Source: Mycolicibacterium xanthum
Lineage (GTDB): Bacteria; Actinomycetota; Actinomycetes; Mycobacteriales; Mycobacteriaceae
Length of the DNA stretch: 64,000 bases
Direction: 5' to 3'
Assembly: GCF_019710635.1 (NCBI RefSeq)
Contig: NZ_JAIFZS010000037.1
Location: forward strand, 62,001 to 126,000
Positions 27,850 through 38,227 of the stretch are shown piece after piece; the stretch's first letter is position 1; the number at the start of each line of letters is the position of its first letter. The notes under the pieces were generated by a model, which saw only the letters and a list, made by a program, of their open reading frames with translations, made no database searches and was not told where the DNA came from. Both the position numbers and the translations under genes were made by a program.

Positions 27850-28713
27850 ATGACCGTCTCTGCATCTTCGGACAGAGTATTGTCCGAACCGGCCAACTTG
27901 GCTCCGGAGGGGGCCCGGCGGGTCATCGAACTGCGCCGCGGCGGGCAGGCGCTGGCCGGCAGCTACCTGTACGAGGGTGATGCGCTGATCACCGGATGGC
28001 ACTCCCACGAGGTGCACCAGGTCGAGTACGCGCTGCACGGGGTGGTCGAGGTCGAGACCGATTCCGCGCACCATCTGCTGCCGCCCCAGCAGGCCGCCTG
28101 GATACCGGCCGGCCTGGAACACCAGGCGGTGATGAACCCCGACGTCAAGACGGTGGCGGTGATGTTCGACCGATCGCTGATCCCCGATGGCGACGGCCGG
28201 GCCCGCATCCTGGCGGTGTCCCCGCTGATCCGCGAGATGATGATCTACGGCCTGCGGTGGCCGATCGACCGCCGGCCGGGCACCGCCGAGGACGAGAGCG
28301 TGTCCGACGGGTTCTTCCGCACCCTGGCCGCGCTGGTGCGCGAGGCACTCGACCACGAGGCCCCGCTGAGCCTGCCGACCTCGGACAACCCGATCGTGGC
28401 CGCCGCGATGGACTACACCAAGCGACACCTCGACACGGTCACCTGCGAGGAGGTCAGCCGCGCGGTGGCGGTGTCGGAGCGCACGCTGCGGCGGCTGTTC
28501 GCCGACACCCTGGGGCTGTCGTGGCGGACCTATCTGCTGCACGCCCGGATGCTGCGGGCAATGGCGCTGCTGGCGGCGCCGCGCCAGACCGTGCAGGAAA
28601 CCGCGACCGCCGTGGGCTTCGACAGCGTCAGCTCGTTCACCCGGGCGTTCGCGCAGTTCTGCGGCGAAACCCCGTCGGCCTACCGCCGGCGGGTCAGCGA
28701 AACGCCGGACTGA
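27850..28713 (+). CDS. AraC family transcriptional regulator with cupin sensor (287 aa)
   Basis: The N-terminal half is a cupin (GWHSHEVHQVEYALHGVVEVE, then PPQQAAWIPAGLEHQ) that would bind the inducer. The C-terminal AraC DNA-binding domain runs from about residue 190, with SRAVAVSERTLRRLFADTLG as helix-turn-helix 1 and TATAVGFDSVSSFTRAFAQF as helix-turn-helix 2. It is divergent from the amidohydrolase with a 24-bp gap, so it probably activates that gene. It is followed by 71 bp with no visible feature and a convergent unknown gene. Confidence 0.9.
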   Translation: MTVSASSDRVLSEPANLAPEGARRVIELRRGGQALAGSYLYEGDALITGWHSHEVHQVEYALHGVVEVETDSAHHLLPPQQAAWIPAGLEHQAVMNPDVKTVAVMFDRSLIPDGDGRARILAVSPLIREMMIYGLRWPIDRRPGTAEDESVSDGFFRTLAALVREALDHEAPLSLPTSDNPIVAAAMDYTKRHLDTVTCEEVSRAVAVSERTLRRLFADTLGLSWRTYLLHARMLRAMALLAAPRQTVQETATAVGFDSVSSFTRAFAQFCGETPSAYRRRVSETPD

Positions 28714-28784
28714 GGATCCTCGGCGGATCGGCCCTGCTCACCAACGAGCTGCCCAACCCGTATTCGCTTTCCTTGCAGCAGATC

Positions 28785-29765
28785 TCACGCGGCCTCGGCG
28801 AAACGCAGAGCCGTGCAGGCCGCGGCGAATCTCCCCCACTCGTCCGCATTCGGTCTGACGAGCCCGGCGAGGACGGCGTCGTCAGGCACCGGGAAGCCGG
28901 GCGCGATCCTGCGCAGCCTCTCGGCGAGCTCCAGGGCGTCCGACGCGGGGCTGTCCCACCCGCACCCGAAGATCCGTTGGCGCAGCGACTGCTCGGCCTC
29001 ATCGACGACGGCTCGCCAATTCAACGGCGGGATGCGCAAGCCGTCCACACACCGGGCGACCTGCTGCTCGTAGCGGTCTTCCCAGAATTCGAAATTCCAC
29101 CCATGCCAGATCTCCGCTAGCCGGTCGAGAACCGCCGACCCGTCGGCCGTCCACCACACCCCGACAGTCTTGCTGGACGGATCCACATGGACCCCGCGGG
29201 CCGGAATCGCCTTGAGCGCGACCTTCCTCCTTCCCCGACCCGGTAGAGCATCGAGGAACGCGGGCCCGTAAGCCTCCGGGTGGTGGTAGTCGACCAAGGG
29301 CCAGAGTCGCACGGCACCGTCGCGGGCGACGACCGAGACCAACTGGCACGGCGAATACCGGTCCGAAGTGACGACGGCGGTCGGCTCGCCATCGAGCGCT
29401 GGCGGGCAGTCATGCCCCACGTACGCCGCCAGTTCCCGGGTGCCGCCGTACGCCCACACCACCTCAAACCCCGACCAGACATCGGCGAGCACCGCCATCA
29501 GCGCACGCCGGTGCGGCGGACCGTCGATCAATTCGTCACCGAAGAACAGCAGCCGGTGGCGGTCCAGGTCTATGACCGCACCGCTGGACTCCGGCGCGAT
29601 CCAGTCGAAATCGCGGTCGTCGGACCGCCAAAACGTCTGGATATGCCGATGTGCGAGGTCTGGACCACCGATCAGCATGTCGAGGATCCGCCGCCCCGCC
29701 CAATGCCAGTCGTACGCGCGCCAGTCGCCGTTCTCGACGACGATGACTTCTCCCCAGTTCTTCAT
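28785..29765 (-). CDS. Hypothetical protein (326 aa)
   Basis: I do not recognise this protein. It is soluble, rich in Trp (over ten), Asp and Arg, with WRAYDWHWAGRRILDMLIGG near the start and HGWNFEFWEDRYEQQVARCV late in the chain. No signal peptide or membrane segment is seen. The ATG at 29765 has a good AGGAGG Shine-Dalgarno six bases upstream, and codon usage resembles the neighbours, so it is a real gene. It follows tRNA-Leu on the same strand by about 75 bp. Confidence 0.75.
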   Translation of the reverse strand: MKNWGEVIVVENGDWRAYDWHWAGRRILDMLIGGPDLAHRHIQTFWRSDDRDFDWIAPESSGAVIDLDRHRLLFFGDELIDGPPHRRALMAVLADVWSGFEVVWAYGGTRELAAYVGHDCPPALDGEPTAVVTSDRYSPCQLVSVVARDGAVRLWPLVDYHHPEAYGPAFLDALPGRGRRKVALKAIPARGVHVDPSSKTVGVWWTADGSAVLDRLAEIWHGWNFEFWEDRYEQQVARCVDGLRIPPLNWRAVVDEAEQSLRQRIFGCGWDSPASDALELAERLRRIAPGFPVPDDAVLAGLVRPNADEWGRFAAACTALRFAEAA

Positions 29766-29839
29766 GCCGGCCTCCTGTCGCGGACACACCGCGCGGCGTG
29801 TCTCTCGGGCCGAGCATGCAAGCAGGGTCTGACATCGAG

Positions 29840-29922
29840 TGCGCGAGGGGGGACTCGAACCCCCACGCCCATAGGGCAATGGAACCTAAATCCATCTCGT
29901 CTGCCAGTTCCGACACTCGCGC
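29840..29922 (-). tRNA. tRNA-Leu (anticodon UAG)
   Basis: The 83-nt cloverleaf has acceptor stem GCGCGAG/CTCGCGC and discriminator A. The anticodon stem ATGGA/TCCAT holds the loop TTTAGGT with anticodon UAG. A long class II variable arm is present, and the T-arm reads GGGGGTTCGAGTCCCCC. CCA is not encoded. It reads CUA codons, which are rare in this GC-rich genome. Confidence 0.95.
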
Positions 29923-30010
29923 AGGCCCGCCGATCTTAGCGCGGCGCGGTGCCAGATCTGTCGGAGCTCATCCGTACGTTGCTGTCAACACCCCGCGAAA
30001 GGGTTTCAGC

Positions 30011-30787
30011 ATGAGATCCAAGGAAGAGTTCGACACGGTTCGACAGCTCATAGTCGAAGGCGTGAACGACTGCGAGATAGCAAGACGGACAGGCATTCCA
30101 CGAAAGACGGTGTGGCAATGGCGTCGCGCACCGGGAACCCGGTACCGCGCGCGGAGGGGCTCGTCGAGGTGTGGTGTCGAACATGACTTCACTGCTATCC
30201 CAGCCGCACCGTACGCTTACCTGCTCGGCCTCTACTTGGGCGATGGCTACATCTCACGTGGAAGTCGCAGCTACAAACTCCGCGTCACGTGTGACAAGCG
30301 CTACCCGTCGATCATCGATCGTTGTCGCGAAGCCATCGATGCGCTCTTCCCAAGACAGCGCGCCGCCGTCTACTGGCGGAAATCCGGCTGTGCAGATGTC
30401 TACCTGTGCTCCAACCACTGGCCCTGCCTGCTTCCTCAACACGGGCCGGGCCGCAAGCACCACCGCCGTATCGCGCTGGAGCCGTGGCAGCAGGCCATCG
30501 TCGAGCGCGAGACCGAGGAGTTCGTCCGCGGTCTGATCCACAGCGACGGGTGCCGCGTCGTCGCCAACGACCGCGGTGTCCGCAGCGTGAGATACCACTT
30601 CAGCAATCGGTCGGAGGACATCATCGGCCTGTTCACCGGCGCCCTCGATCTTCTGGGCATCACGTGGCGGCGGTCGGACGGGCACACCGTGTCCATCTAC
30701 CGCAAGGCCGCGACGGCCCGGATGGACGAGTTCATCGGGCCCAAGGACCGCGCGGTACCGTTGAACGGTGTCCACTACGCGGCGTAG
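30011..30787 (+). CDS. Free-standing HTH-LAGLIDADG homing-endonuclease-like protein (258 aa)
   Basis: An N-terminal helix-turn-helix (VNDCEIARRTGIPRKTVWQW, residues about 18-38) precedes two LAGLIDADG-like motifs, YLLGLYLGDGYIS near 70 and FVRGLIHSDGCRV near 170, each with the acidic residue. This suggests a single-chain homing-endonuclease fold, possibly acting as a regulator. GAAAGGG precedes the ATG. It lies beside tRNA-Leu and its 3' end overlaps the lprD start by 20 bp. Cys-rich segments around 115-135 are unusual. No intein or intron host is evident. Activity is unproven. Confidence 0.8.
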   Translation: MRSKEEFDTVRQLIVEGVNDCEIARRTGIPRKTVWQWRRAPGTRYRARRGSSRCGVEHDFTAIPAAPYAYLLGLYLGDGYISRGSRSYKLRVTCDKRYPSIIDRCREAIDALFPRQRAAVYWRKSGCADVYLCSNHWPCLLPQHGPGRKHHRRIALEPWQQAIVERETEEFVRGLIHSDGCRVVANDRGVRSVRYHFSNRSEDIIGLFTGALDLLGITWRRSDGHTVSIYRKAATARMDEFIGPKDRAVPLNGVHYAA

Positions 30788-31148
30788 GAGGCCGGCGCTC
30801 ATCCTGTTGGTGATCGTCGCCGCCGGCGGCTGCCTCGGGCTGGCCTGGTGGCAGTGGACGCGTTTCGAGTCGACGTCGGGTGATTTCCAGAACCTCGGCT
30901 ATGCGCTGCAGTGGCCGATGTTCGCCGTGTTCTGCGTCTACGCCTACTACAAGTTCGTCCGCTACGAGGAGGCGCCACCGCCGGCGCCCTCGGAGGAAAC
31001 CGCCACCGAGATCCCGGCCGGGCTGCTTCCCGAACGGCCCGGACCCGCCGCCCGCGCCGAGGCCGACCCGGCGCTGCGGGAGTACAACGCCTACCTCGCC
31101 GAGCTCGCCCGGGCCGACGACGATGACACCAGACTCCAGCGAGAATGA
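30768..31148 (+). CDS. lprD: LprD-like membrane-anchored protein (126 aa)
   Basis: The product resembles M. tuberculosis Rv1343c (LprD): a basic start (STTRRRRPALIL), one hydrophobic segment (residues about 9-26), then WWQWTRFESTSGDFQNLGYALQWP and a second hydrophobic stretch, and a charged Pro-rich tail ending in EYNAYLAELA. The lipobox around VAAGGC is weak, so lipidation is doubtful. It starts with GTG inside the 3' end of the LAGLIDADG gene. It is followed after 13 bp by a DUF3817 protein, as in M. tuberculosis. Confidence 0.85.
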   Translation: MSTTRRRRPALILLVIVAAGGCLGLAWWQWTRFESTSGDFQNLGYALQWPMFAVFCVYAYYKFVRYEEAPPPAPSEETATEIPAGLLPERPGPAARAEADPALREYNAYLAELARADDDDTRLQRE

Positions 31149-31161
31149 CAGGATCCGGTAC

Positions 31162-31506
31162 GTGACCGCACCCGACTCCCCCGCACCCACCGCCCCCGTC
31201 GAGACGATCCGCAAGGCCCTGACCGGCTACCGGGTGATGGCCTGGGCGACCGGCATATGGCTGATCGCCCTGTGCTACGAGATGGTGATGAAGTACGCCT
31301 TCAACGACGATTCGCTGGGCTGGATCGCGATCGTGCACGGCTGGGTGTACTTCGTGTACCTGCTGTTCACCGCGAACCTCGCGGTGAAGGTCCGCTGGCC
31401 GATCGGTAAGACCGTCGGCGTGCTGCTGGCCGGGACCATTCCGCTGGTCGGCATCATCGTCGAACACTTCCAGACGCAGAGCATCAGGGAGCAGTTCGGG
31501 CTCTAG
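31162..31506 (+). CDS. DUF3817 family membrane protein, Rv1342c-like (114 aa)
   Basis: This small protein has three membrane helices typical of DUF3817: GYRVMAWATGIWLIALCYE, then VHGWVYFVYLLFTANLAVKV, then GVLLAGTIPLVGIIVEHF. It matches the M. tuberculosis neighbour of lprD (Rv1342c). The GTG start is 13 bp after the lprD stop. A second DUF3817 gene lies at 50710-51126. Function unknown. Confidence 0.88.
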   Translation: MTAPDSPAPTAPVETIRKALTGYRVMAWATGIWLIALCYEMVMKYAFNDDSLGWIAIVHGWVYFVYLLFTANLAVKVRWPIGKTVGVLLAGTIPLVGIIVEHFQTQSIREQFGL

Positions 31507-31556
31507 CGTCCGCGCGACGACCGGTCGCCACCATTTACTTAGCTACACTCGGCGAT

Positions 31557-32828
31557 ATGGCAGCCAGCCTCGGCGAGCGCTGCGGCGCCGCCCCGGCCGG
31601 CAGCCACGTCGCCACCCCCGCCCGCGATCCCGCCCTCACCGGGATGCGCGCCGTCGCCGCGCTCCTGGTGGTCGTGACCCACGCGGCGTTCGCCACCGGT
31701 CAGCTCACCCACGGATACCTCGGGTCGGTGTACGCCCGGCTGGAGATCGGGGTCGCGATCTTCTTCGTGCTGTCGGGATTCCTGCTGTTCGGCCCGTGGG
31801 TACGGGCGGCCGCCGCCGGGACGGCGCCGCCCGGCCTGTCCCGATACTCCCGTCACCGGGTGCGCCGGATCCTGCCCGCATACCTGATCACCGTCGTCGC
31901 GACGTTCGAGATCTACACCGTGTTCACTCCCGGGCCGAACCCGGGCCAGACCTGGTACGGCCTGCTGCGCTACCTGACGTTCACCCAGATCTACAGCAGC
32001 GATTACCTGTCCACGCTGCTGCATCCGGGGCTGTCGCAGATGTGGAGCATGGCCGTCGAGGTGGCGTTCTACGCCGTCCTGCCGGGACTGGCCTGGCTGC
32101 TGCTGCGCGTGCTGTGCCGCGACCGCTGGCAGCCCGCCCGGGCGCTGGCCGGGATCGCCGCGCTGGCCGCGGTCACCCCGGTGTGGCTGATGGTGCTCAA
32201 CACCACCGGCCTGCTGCCGAACTCGGCCGGCATGTGGCTGCCCGCGCATCTGGCCTGGTTCGCCGGCGGCATGGCGCTGGCCGTGCTGCACACGCAGGGG
32301 GCACGGTGCCGGGCCGCGTTCGCGGTGCCGGCCGCGGTCGCGGTCTTCCTGGTGGTGTCCTCACCGGTGGGCGGTACGTTGTTCGGGCCCGACCCGGTGT
32401 GGGCGCCGGCCACGAAATCCCTGGGCTACGCCGTCGCCGCGACGCTCGCCGTGGCGCCGCTGGCGCTGGGTGAGCGCGGCCGGTACCGCGCGCTGATGTC
32501 GAGTCGGCCGCTGGTCTGGCTCGGCGGGATCTCCTACGAGATCTTCCTGGTCCACGTCGTGATGATGGCGCTGGCCATGTATGCCGTGCTCGGCTGGCCG
32601 CTGTTCACCGGGTCGCTGCCCGGGCTGATCGTCGCCACCCTGGCCCTGACGATTCCCGCCGCGTGGGTGCTACACGCGGTGACGCATCGTCACCACGATG
32701 CCAGCTCCCGCAACGCGGGAAGCAGCAGGGTCAACGCCCGGCCCCGGTGCGAGGCGGCGTCCTTCTCGGCGGGGCTGAGCTCGGCGGCGGTCCTCGCCGA
32801 GCCGGTGGGCACGAACACCGGGTCGTAG
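31557..32828 (+). CDS. Acyltransferase 3 (OafA/YrhL) family membrane protein (423 aa)
   Basis: This multi-helix membrane acyltransferase has the opening motif LTGMRAVAALLVVVTHAAF with the catalytic His, RRILPAYL with the conserved Arg, and a typical late LGGISYEIFLVH segment. Such enzymes acylate sugars, peptidoglycan or lipids at the membrane. The last about 45 residues lie beyond the final helix and are encoded antisense to rdgB, a 139-bp convergent overlap. It is not part of the M. tuberculosis gene order here, so it is an insertion relative to that synteny. Confidence 0.87.
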   Translation: MAASLGERCGAAPAGSHVATPARDPALTGMRAVAALLVVVTHAAFATGQLTHGYLGSVYARLEIGVAIFFVLSGFLLFGPWVRAAAAGTAPPGLSRYSRHRVRRILPAYLITVVATFEIYTVFTPGPNPGQTWYGLLRYLTFTQIYSSDYLSTLLHPGLSQMWSMAVEVAFYAVLPGLAWLLLRVLCRDRWQPARALAGIAALAAVTPVWLMVLNTTGLLPNSAGMWLPAHLAWFAGGMALAVLHTQGARCRAAFAVPAAVAVFLVVSSPVGGTLFGPDPVWAPATKSLGYAVAATLAVAPLALGERGRYRALMSSRPLVWLGGISYEIFLVHVVMMALAMYAVLGWPLFTGSLPGLIVATLALTIPAAWVLHAVTHRHHDASSRNAGSSRVNARPRCEAASFSAGLSSAAVLAEPVGTNTGS

Positions 32829-33304
32829 CCGAACCCGCCGTCACCGCGGGGGGCCCGCGCGATGCTGCCCGTCCACTCCCCGCGCACCACCACGGCGTCG
32901 GACTCGGCCGGACCGTGCACCAGCGCGCAGGCCGACACGAATGCCGCCCCGCGCCGTTCGTCAGGCACGTCGCCGAGCTGGCCCAGCAGCAGCGCCGTGT
33001 TGGCGGCGTCGTCACCGTGGCGTCCCGACCATCGCGCGCTGAGCACACCCGGCATCCCGTTGAGGGCGTCCACGGCCAGCCCGGAGTCATCGGCCACCGT
33101 GGGCAGCCCGGTCGCGGTGAACGCATCGCGCGCCTTGGCCAGCGCATTCTCCTCGAATGTCGCGCCGGTCTCGGGCGGCTCGGGGAACGGCGGCACGTCG
33201 TCGAGCGACAGCAGCGTCAGCCCCGACACCCCGGCCGTCTCGAGCACCCGCTGCAGTTCGGCCAGCTTCTTGCGGTTGCGTGAGGCCACCAGCAACCGGG
33301 ACAT
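32690..33304 (-). CDS. rdgB: Non-canonical purine NTP pyrophosphatase, RdgB/HAM1 (204 aa)
   Basis: This house-cleaning enzyme hydrolyses dITP, ITP and XTP to the monophosphates. Signature segments are LLVASRNRKKLAEL at the start, ATFEENALAKA, VADDSGLAVDALNGMPGVLSARW and GGFGYDPVFVP, with SHRGRAL near the end. It follows rph by 5 bp in the run clpS to rdgB and is the last gene. The 3' portion overlaps the acyltransferase gene. Confidence 0.95.
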   Translation of the reverse strand: MSRLLVASRNRKKLAELQRVLETAGVSGLTLLSLDDVPPFPEPPETGATFEENALAKARDAFTATGLPTVADDSGLAVDALNGMPGVLSARWSGRHGDDAANTALLLGQLGDVPDERRGAAFVSACALVHGPAESDAVVVRGEWTGSIARAPRGDGGFGYDPVFVPTGSARTAAELSPAEKDAASHRGRALTLLLPALRELASW

Positions 33305-33309
33305 CCCGG

Positions 33310-34092
33310 TCAGCTTCCGAACGCCTTCTTGGCCGGCTCGTTGGACACCGGCAGCTCGCCCGGATAGGGCAGCTCGAGTGCCTGGCGCTGGACCGCGAAC
33401 AGCTGATCGCACGCCACCATCGCCGCGTCGAGCATCTTGTCCAGGGTCGAGCGCGGGAACGTGGCGCCCTCACCGGTGCCCTGGATCTCGACCAGCGTTC
33501 CGGTGTCGGTGGCCACGACGTTCATGTCGACCTCCGCGCGGGAATCCTCGCTGTAGGGCAGGTCGACGCGGATGCGGCCGTCGACGACACCGACGCTGAC
33601 CGCCGCGATCGCACAAGACAGCGGACGCGGATCCGACAGCCGGCCGGCCGCCGACAGGTAGGTCACCGCATCGGCCAGCGCGACATAGGCACCGGTGATC
33701 GCGGCGGTGCGGGTACCGCCGTCGGCCTGCAGCACGTCGCAGTCGATCGCGATGGTGTTCTCCCCGAGCGCGCCCAGATCGATGCAGGCCCGCAGCGACC
33801 GGCCGACCAGCCGGCTGATCTCCTGGGTGCGGCCGCCGACCCGGCCCTTGACCGACTCCCGGTCGGAGCGTTCGTGGGTGGCGGCCGGCAGCATCGCGTA
33901 CTCCGCGGTCAACCAGCCCTGTCCGGAGCCCTTACGCCAGCGCGGCACACCCTCGGTCACGCTGGCCGTGCACATGACCCGGGTCTCGCCGAACGCCACC
34001 AGCACCGACCCGGCGGGGTGGGAGGTGAATCCGCGGGTGATGGTGACGGGTCGCAGTTCGTCGTCGAGCCGGCCGTCTTCTCGTCTGGACAC
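33310..34092 (-). CDS. rph: Ribonuclease PH (260 aa)
   Basis: This phosphate-dependent 3'-5' exoribonuclease trims tRNA 3' ends. Seen are [48 protein letters not shown], and [16 protein letters not shown] with the phosphate-binding Arg pair. [16 protein letters not shown] carries the catalytic Asp. Length is normal. The start is GTG. It lies between the metallo-beta-lactamase-fold gene and rdgB, the usual mycobacterial order (rphA). Confidence 0.96.
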   Translation of the reverse strand: MSRREDGRLDDELRPVTITRGFTSHPAGSVLVAFGETRVMCTASVTEGVPRWRKGSGQGWLTAEYAMLPAATHERSDRESVKGRVGGRTQEISRLVGRSLRACIDLGALGENTIAIDCDVLQADGGTRTAAITGAYVALADAVTYLSAAGRLSDPRPLSCAIAAVSVGVVDGRIRVDLPYSEDSRAEVDMNVVATDTGTLVEIQGTGEGATFPRSTLDKMLDAAMVACDQLFAVQRQALELPYPGELPVSNEPAKKAFGS

Positions 34093-34133
34093 GGGCCAAC
34101 ACTATCCGGTCGGCCGGAGACGTCCGGCCGCGG

Positions 34134-34919
34134 TCAGCCCCGTCGGGACGACCGGCCGACGTCGAACGACTCGTTACACACCACGGCCTGCACCGGGCCG
34201 TCGAACTCGGCCTTCGCCTCGCTGATGACGTCCTCGCGCGACGTCCACGGCGGGATGTGGGTCAGCAGCAGCTCCGAGACACCGGCGCGGGCGGCGATCC
34301 GGCCCGCCTCGGTACCCGAAAGGTGCAGCCGTGGCGGGCGCGACGGCGAATGCGTCCACGACGCCTCGCAGAGGAAGACGTCGGCGTCCCGGGCGAGGTC
34401 GATCAACGCATCGCAGTATCCGCTGTCGCCGCTGTAGACCAGCGTGCCGCCGGACCGGTCGGTGATCCGCATGCCGTAGGACTCGCAGGGGTGGGCCACC
34501 AGTCGCGGCTCCACCGACAGCGAACCGATCTCTACGGGCTGGCCGTCACGCCAATGTCTGAGCTCGAAGATGTCGGTGCAGTCGTCGATCTCCCCGCCCT
34601 CCGGCGACGACGCCGCACCCAGCCGCTCCCATGTGCTGGCCGGCCCGTAGATCACCCCCCGCTCGGGGGCCGGCGTCGGGTGGTAGCGCCGCCAGACGAA
34701 CAGGCCGGGCATGTCCAGGCAGTGGTCCGCATGCAGGTGCGACAACAGCACGTGCACCGAGTTGGGATCGGCGTGGCGCTGAAGCGCACCGAGCACACCG
34801 CCGCCGAAATCGAGGACCAGGGGTGGCGTGTCGGGGGCAGTCAGCAGGTAGCCCGACGCCGGCGAATCAGGGCCGACCACGGAGCCGGAGCAACCCAGGA
34901 CGGTGATTCGCACGTTCAC
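34134..34919 (-). CDS. MBL-fold phosphodiesterase/hydrolase, Rv1339-like (261 aa)
   Basis: This is a metallo-beta-lactamase fold enzyme of the RNase Z/cyclic-nucleotide phosphodiesterase branch. Metal ligands are in LLSHLHADHCLD (HxHxDH), VAHPCESYGMRI, YSGDSGYCD and a late LLTHIPPW. The sequence closely follows M. tuberculosis Rv1339, reported as a cAMP-degrading phosphodiesterase. The GTG at 34919 gives VNVRITVLGCSGS. Two cyclases elsewhere in the window would supply cAMP, but the link is only inferential. Confidence 0.9.
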   Translation of the reverse strand: MNVRITVLGCSGSVVGPDSPASGYLLTAPDTPPLVLDFGGGVLGALQRHADPNSVHVLLSHLHADHCLDMPGLFVWRRYHPTPAPERGVIYGPASTWERLGAASSPEGGEIDDCTDIFELRHWRDGQPVEIGSLSVEPRLVAHPCESYGMRITDRSGGTLVYSGDSGYCDALIDLARDADVFLCEASWTHSPSRPPRLHLSGTEAGRIAARAGVSELLLTHIPPWTSREDVISEAKAEFDGPVQAVVCNESFDVGRSSRRG

Positions 34920-34977
34920 TAGCTTGCCATGCCCGCCGAGAACGTGGCCAAAACATCGCCGCTTTGCGCGACGAACA

Positions 34978-35819
34978 TCATGTTCCCGCGCCGACGTGAC
35001 GCCGCACCCGGCGCACACCGTCCAGCGACGGGCCGAGGAACCGGGCCGCCAGCGCGGTGAACGCCTCCGGGTCCCCGGTCGCCTCGAAGGCCCGCAGGGG
35101 TGCGGCTGCGGCGCCGCCCCCGTCGGCCGGATGCGGTGCCAGCAGATCGTTCTCGGTGAGCACCCGCAGCAGGTCCTTGGCGGTCTCCTCGGCGCTGGAC
35201 ACCAACGTCACGTGGTCACCCATCGCCAGCTGGATCAACCCCGACAGCATCGGGTAGTGGGTGCAGCCGAGCACCAGCGTGTCGACCTCTGCACGCTGCA
35301 ACGGCTCCAGGTAGCCCTCCGCGAGGCCGAGCACCTGCCTGCCACTGGTCACGCCGCGCTCGACGAAGTCCACGAACCGCGGGCAGGCCGCCGAGAACAC
35401 CTCGATGTCCTGCGCCGCGGCGAACGCGTCCTGGTAGGCGCCGGACGCGATGGTGGCCTCGGTTCCGATGACGCCGATGCGGCCGCTGCGGGTGGTGGCG
35501 ACCGCGCGCCGCACCGCGGGCAGGATCACCTCCACCACCGGGACCGGCGCGTAGCGTTCCCTGGCGTCGCTCAGACACGCCGACGATGCCGTGTTGCACG
35601 CGATCACCAGCGCCTTCACCCCGCGCCCGGCCAGGTCGTCGCCGATCGCCAGCGCGTGCCCACGGATCTCGGGGACCGTCAGCGGTCCGTACGGGCCGTT
35701 GCCGGTGTCGCCGACGTAGATGATGCCCTCGTCGGGCAGCTGGTCGATCACCGCCCGCGCGACGGTCAGTCCGCCGACTCCGGAATCGAAGATCCCGATC
35801 GGGCGTGCCGCGTCCTCGG

Positions 35820-35823
<4 letters not shown>
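34978..35823 (-). CDS. murI: Glutamate racemase (281 aa)
   Basis: The enzyme makes D-glutamate for peptidoglycan. The two catalytic cysteines lie in [10 protein letters not shown] and [27 protein letters not shown] and [11 protein letters not shown] at the N-terminus are standard. The ATG at 35823 overlaps the rhomboid stop (ATGA). Order rhomboid-murI-Rv1339 is as in other mycobacteria. Confidence 0.96.
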
Positions 35824-37775
<1,952 letters not shown>

Positions 37776-37803
37776 TGATCGGGCTCCTTCTTCACGCTCT
37801 CGG

Positions 37804-38217
37804 TCAGTACTGCTCGACGATGCTGACTGGCTCTTCGGTCACGACGCCGCCCGCGATCCGATAGCTGCGCAGTTCGTGCCGGTCGGGGTCGCGGGTGGAC
37901 ACCAGGACGTAGTGCGCATCGGGTTCGGCGGCGTAGGAGATGTCGGTGCGGCTCGGATAGGCCTCGGTGGCGGTGTGCGAGTGGTAGATCACCACCGCGG
38001 CCTCGTCGGCCTCGTCCATCGCCCGCCACACCTTCAGCTGCTCGGCGGAGTCGAACCGGTAGAAGGTGGGCGACCGCTCGGCGTTGACCATCGCGATGAA
38101 CCGTTCTGGGCGATCGGAGCCGTCCGGACCCGCGATGATGCCGCACGCCTCGTCGGGATGGTCGGCCCGCGCGTGCGCCACCATCGCATCGACCAGGTCG
38201 GCCCGGATCGTCAGCAC
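37804..38217 (-). CDS. mec: Mec: JAMM/MPN+ metalloprotease releasing cysteine from CysO (137 aa)
   Basis: This zinc protease of the JAB/MPN+ family releases cysteine from the CysO-cysteine adduct. The JAMM motif is complete: an upstream Glu (DHPDEACG), HSHTATEAYPSRTD for two His, Ser and Asp. The open frame extends upstream, but the GTG at 38217 with GAGG before it gives the usual N-terminus (VLTIRADLVDAM). It lies 10 bp after the P1 peptidase stop and 28 bp before cysO. Confidence 0.93.
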   Translation of the reverse strand: MLTIRADLVDAMVAHARADHPDEACGIIAGPDGSDRPERFIAMVNAERSPTFYRFDSAEQLKVWRAMDEADEAAVVIYHSHTATEAYPSRTDISYAAEPDAHYVLVSTRDPDRHELRSYRIAGGVVTEEPVSIVEQY

Positions 38218-38227
38218 GGTGCCTCTT

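Noticed and set aside
29840..30787. A genomic island or prophage integrated at tRNA-Leu
   Set aside because: No integrase, no repeat of the tRNA 3' end and no foreign composition were seen; only one LAGLIDADG gene lies beside the tRNA.
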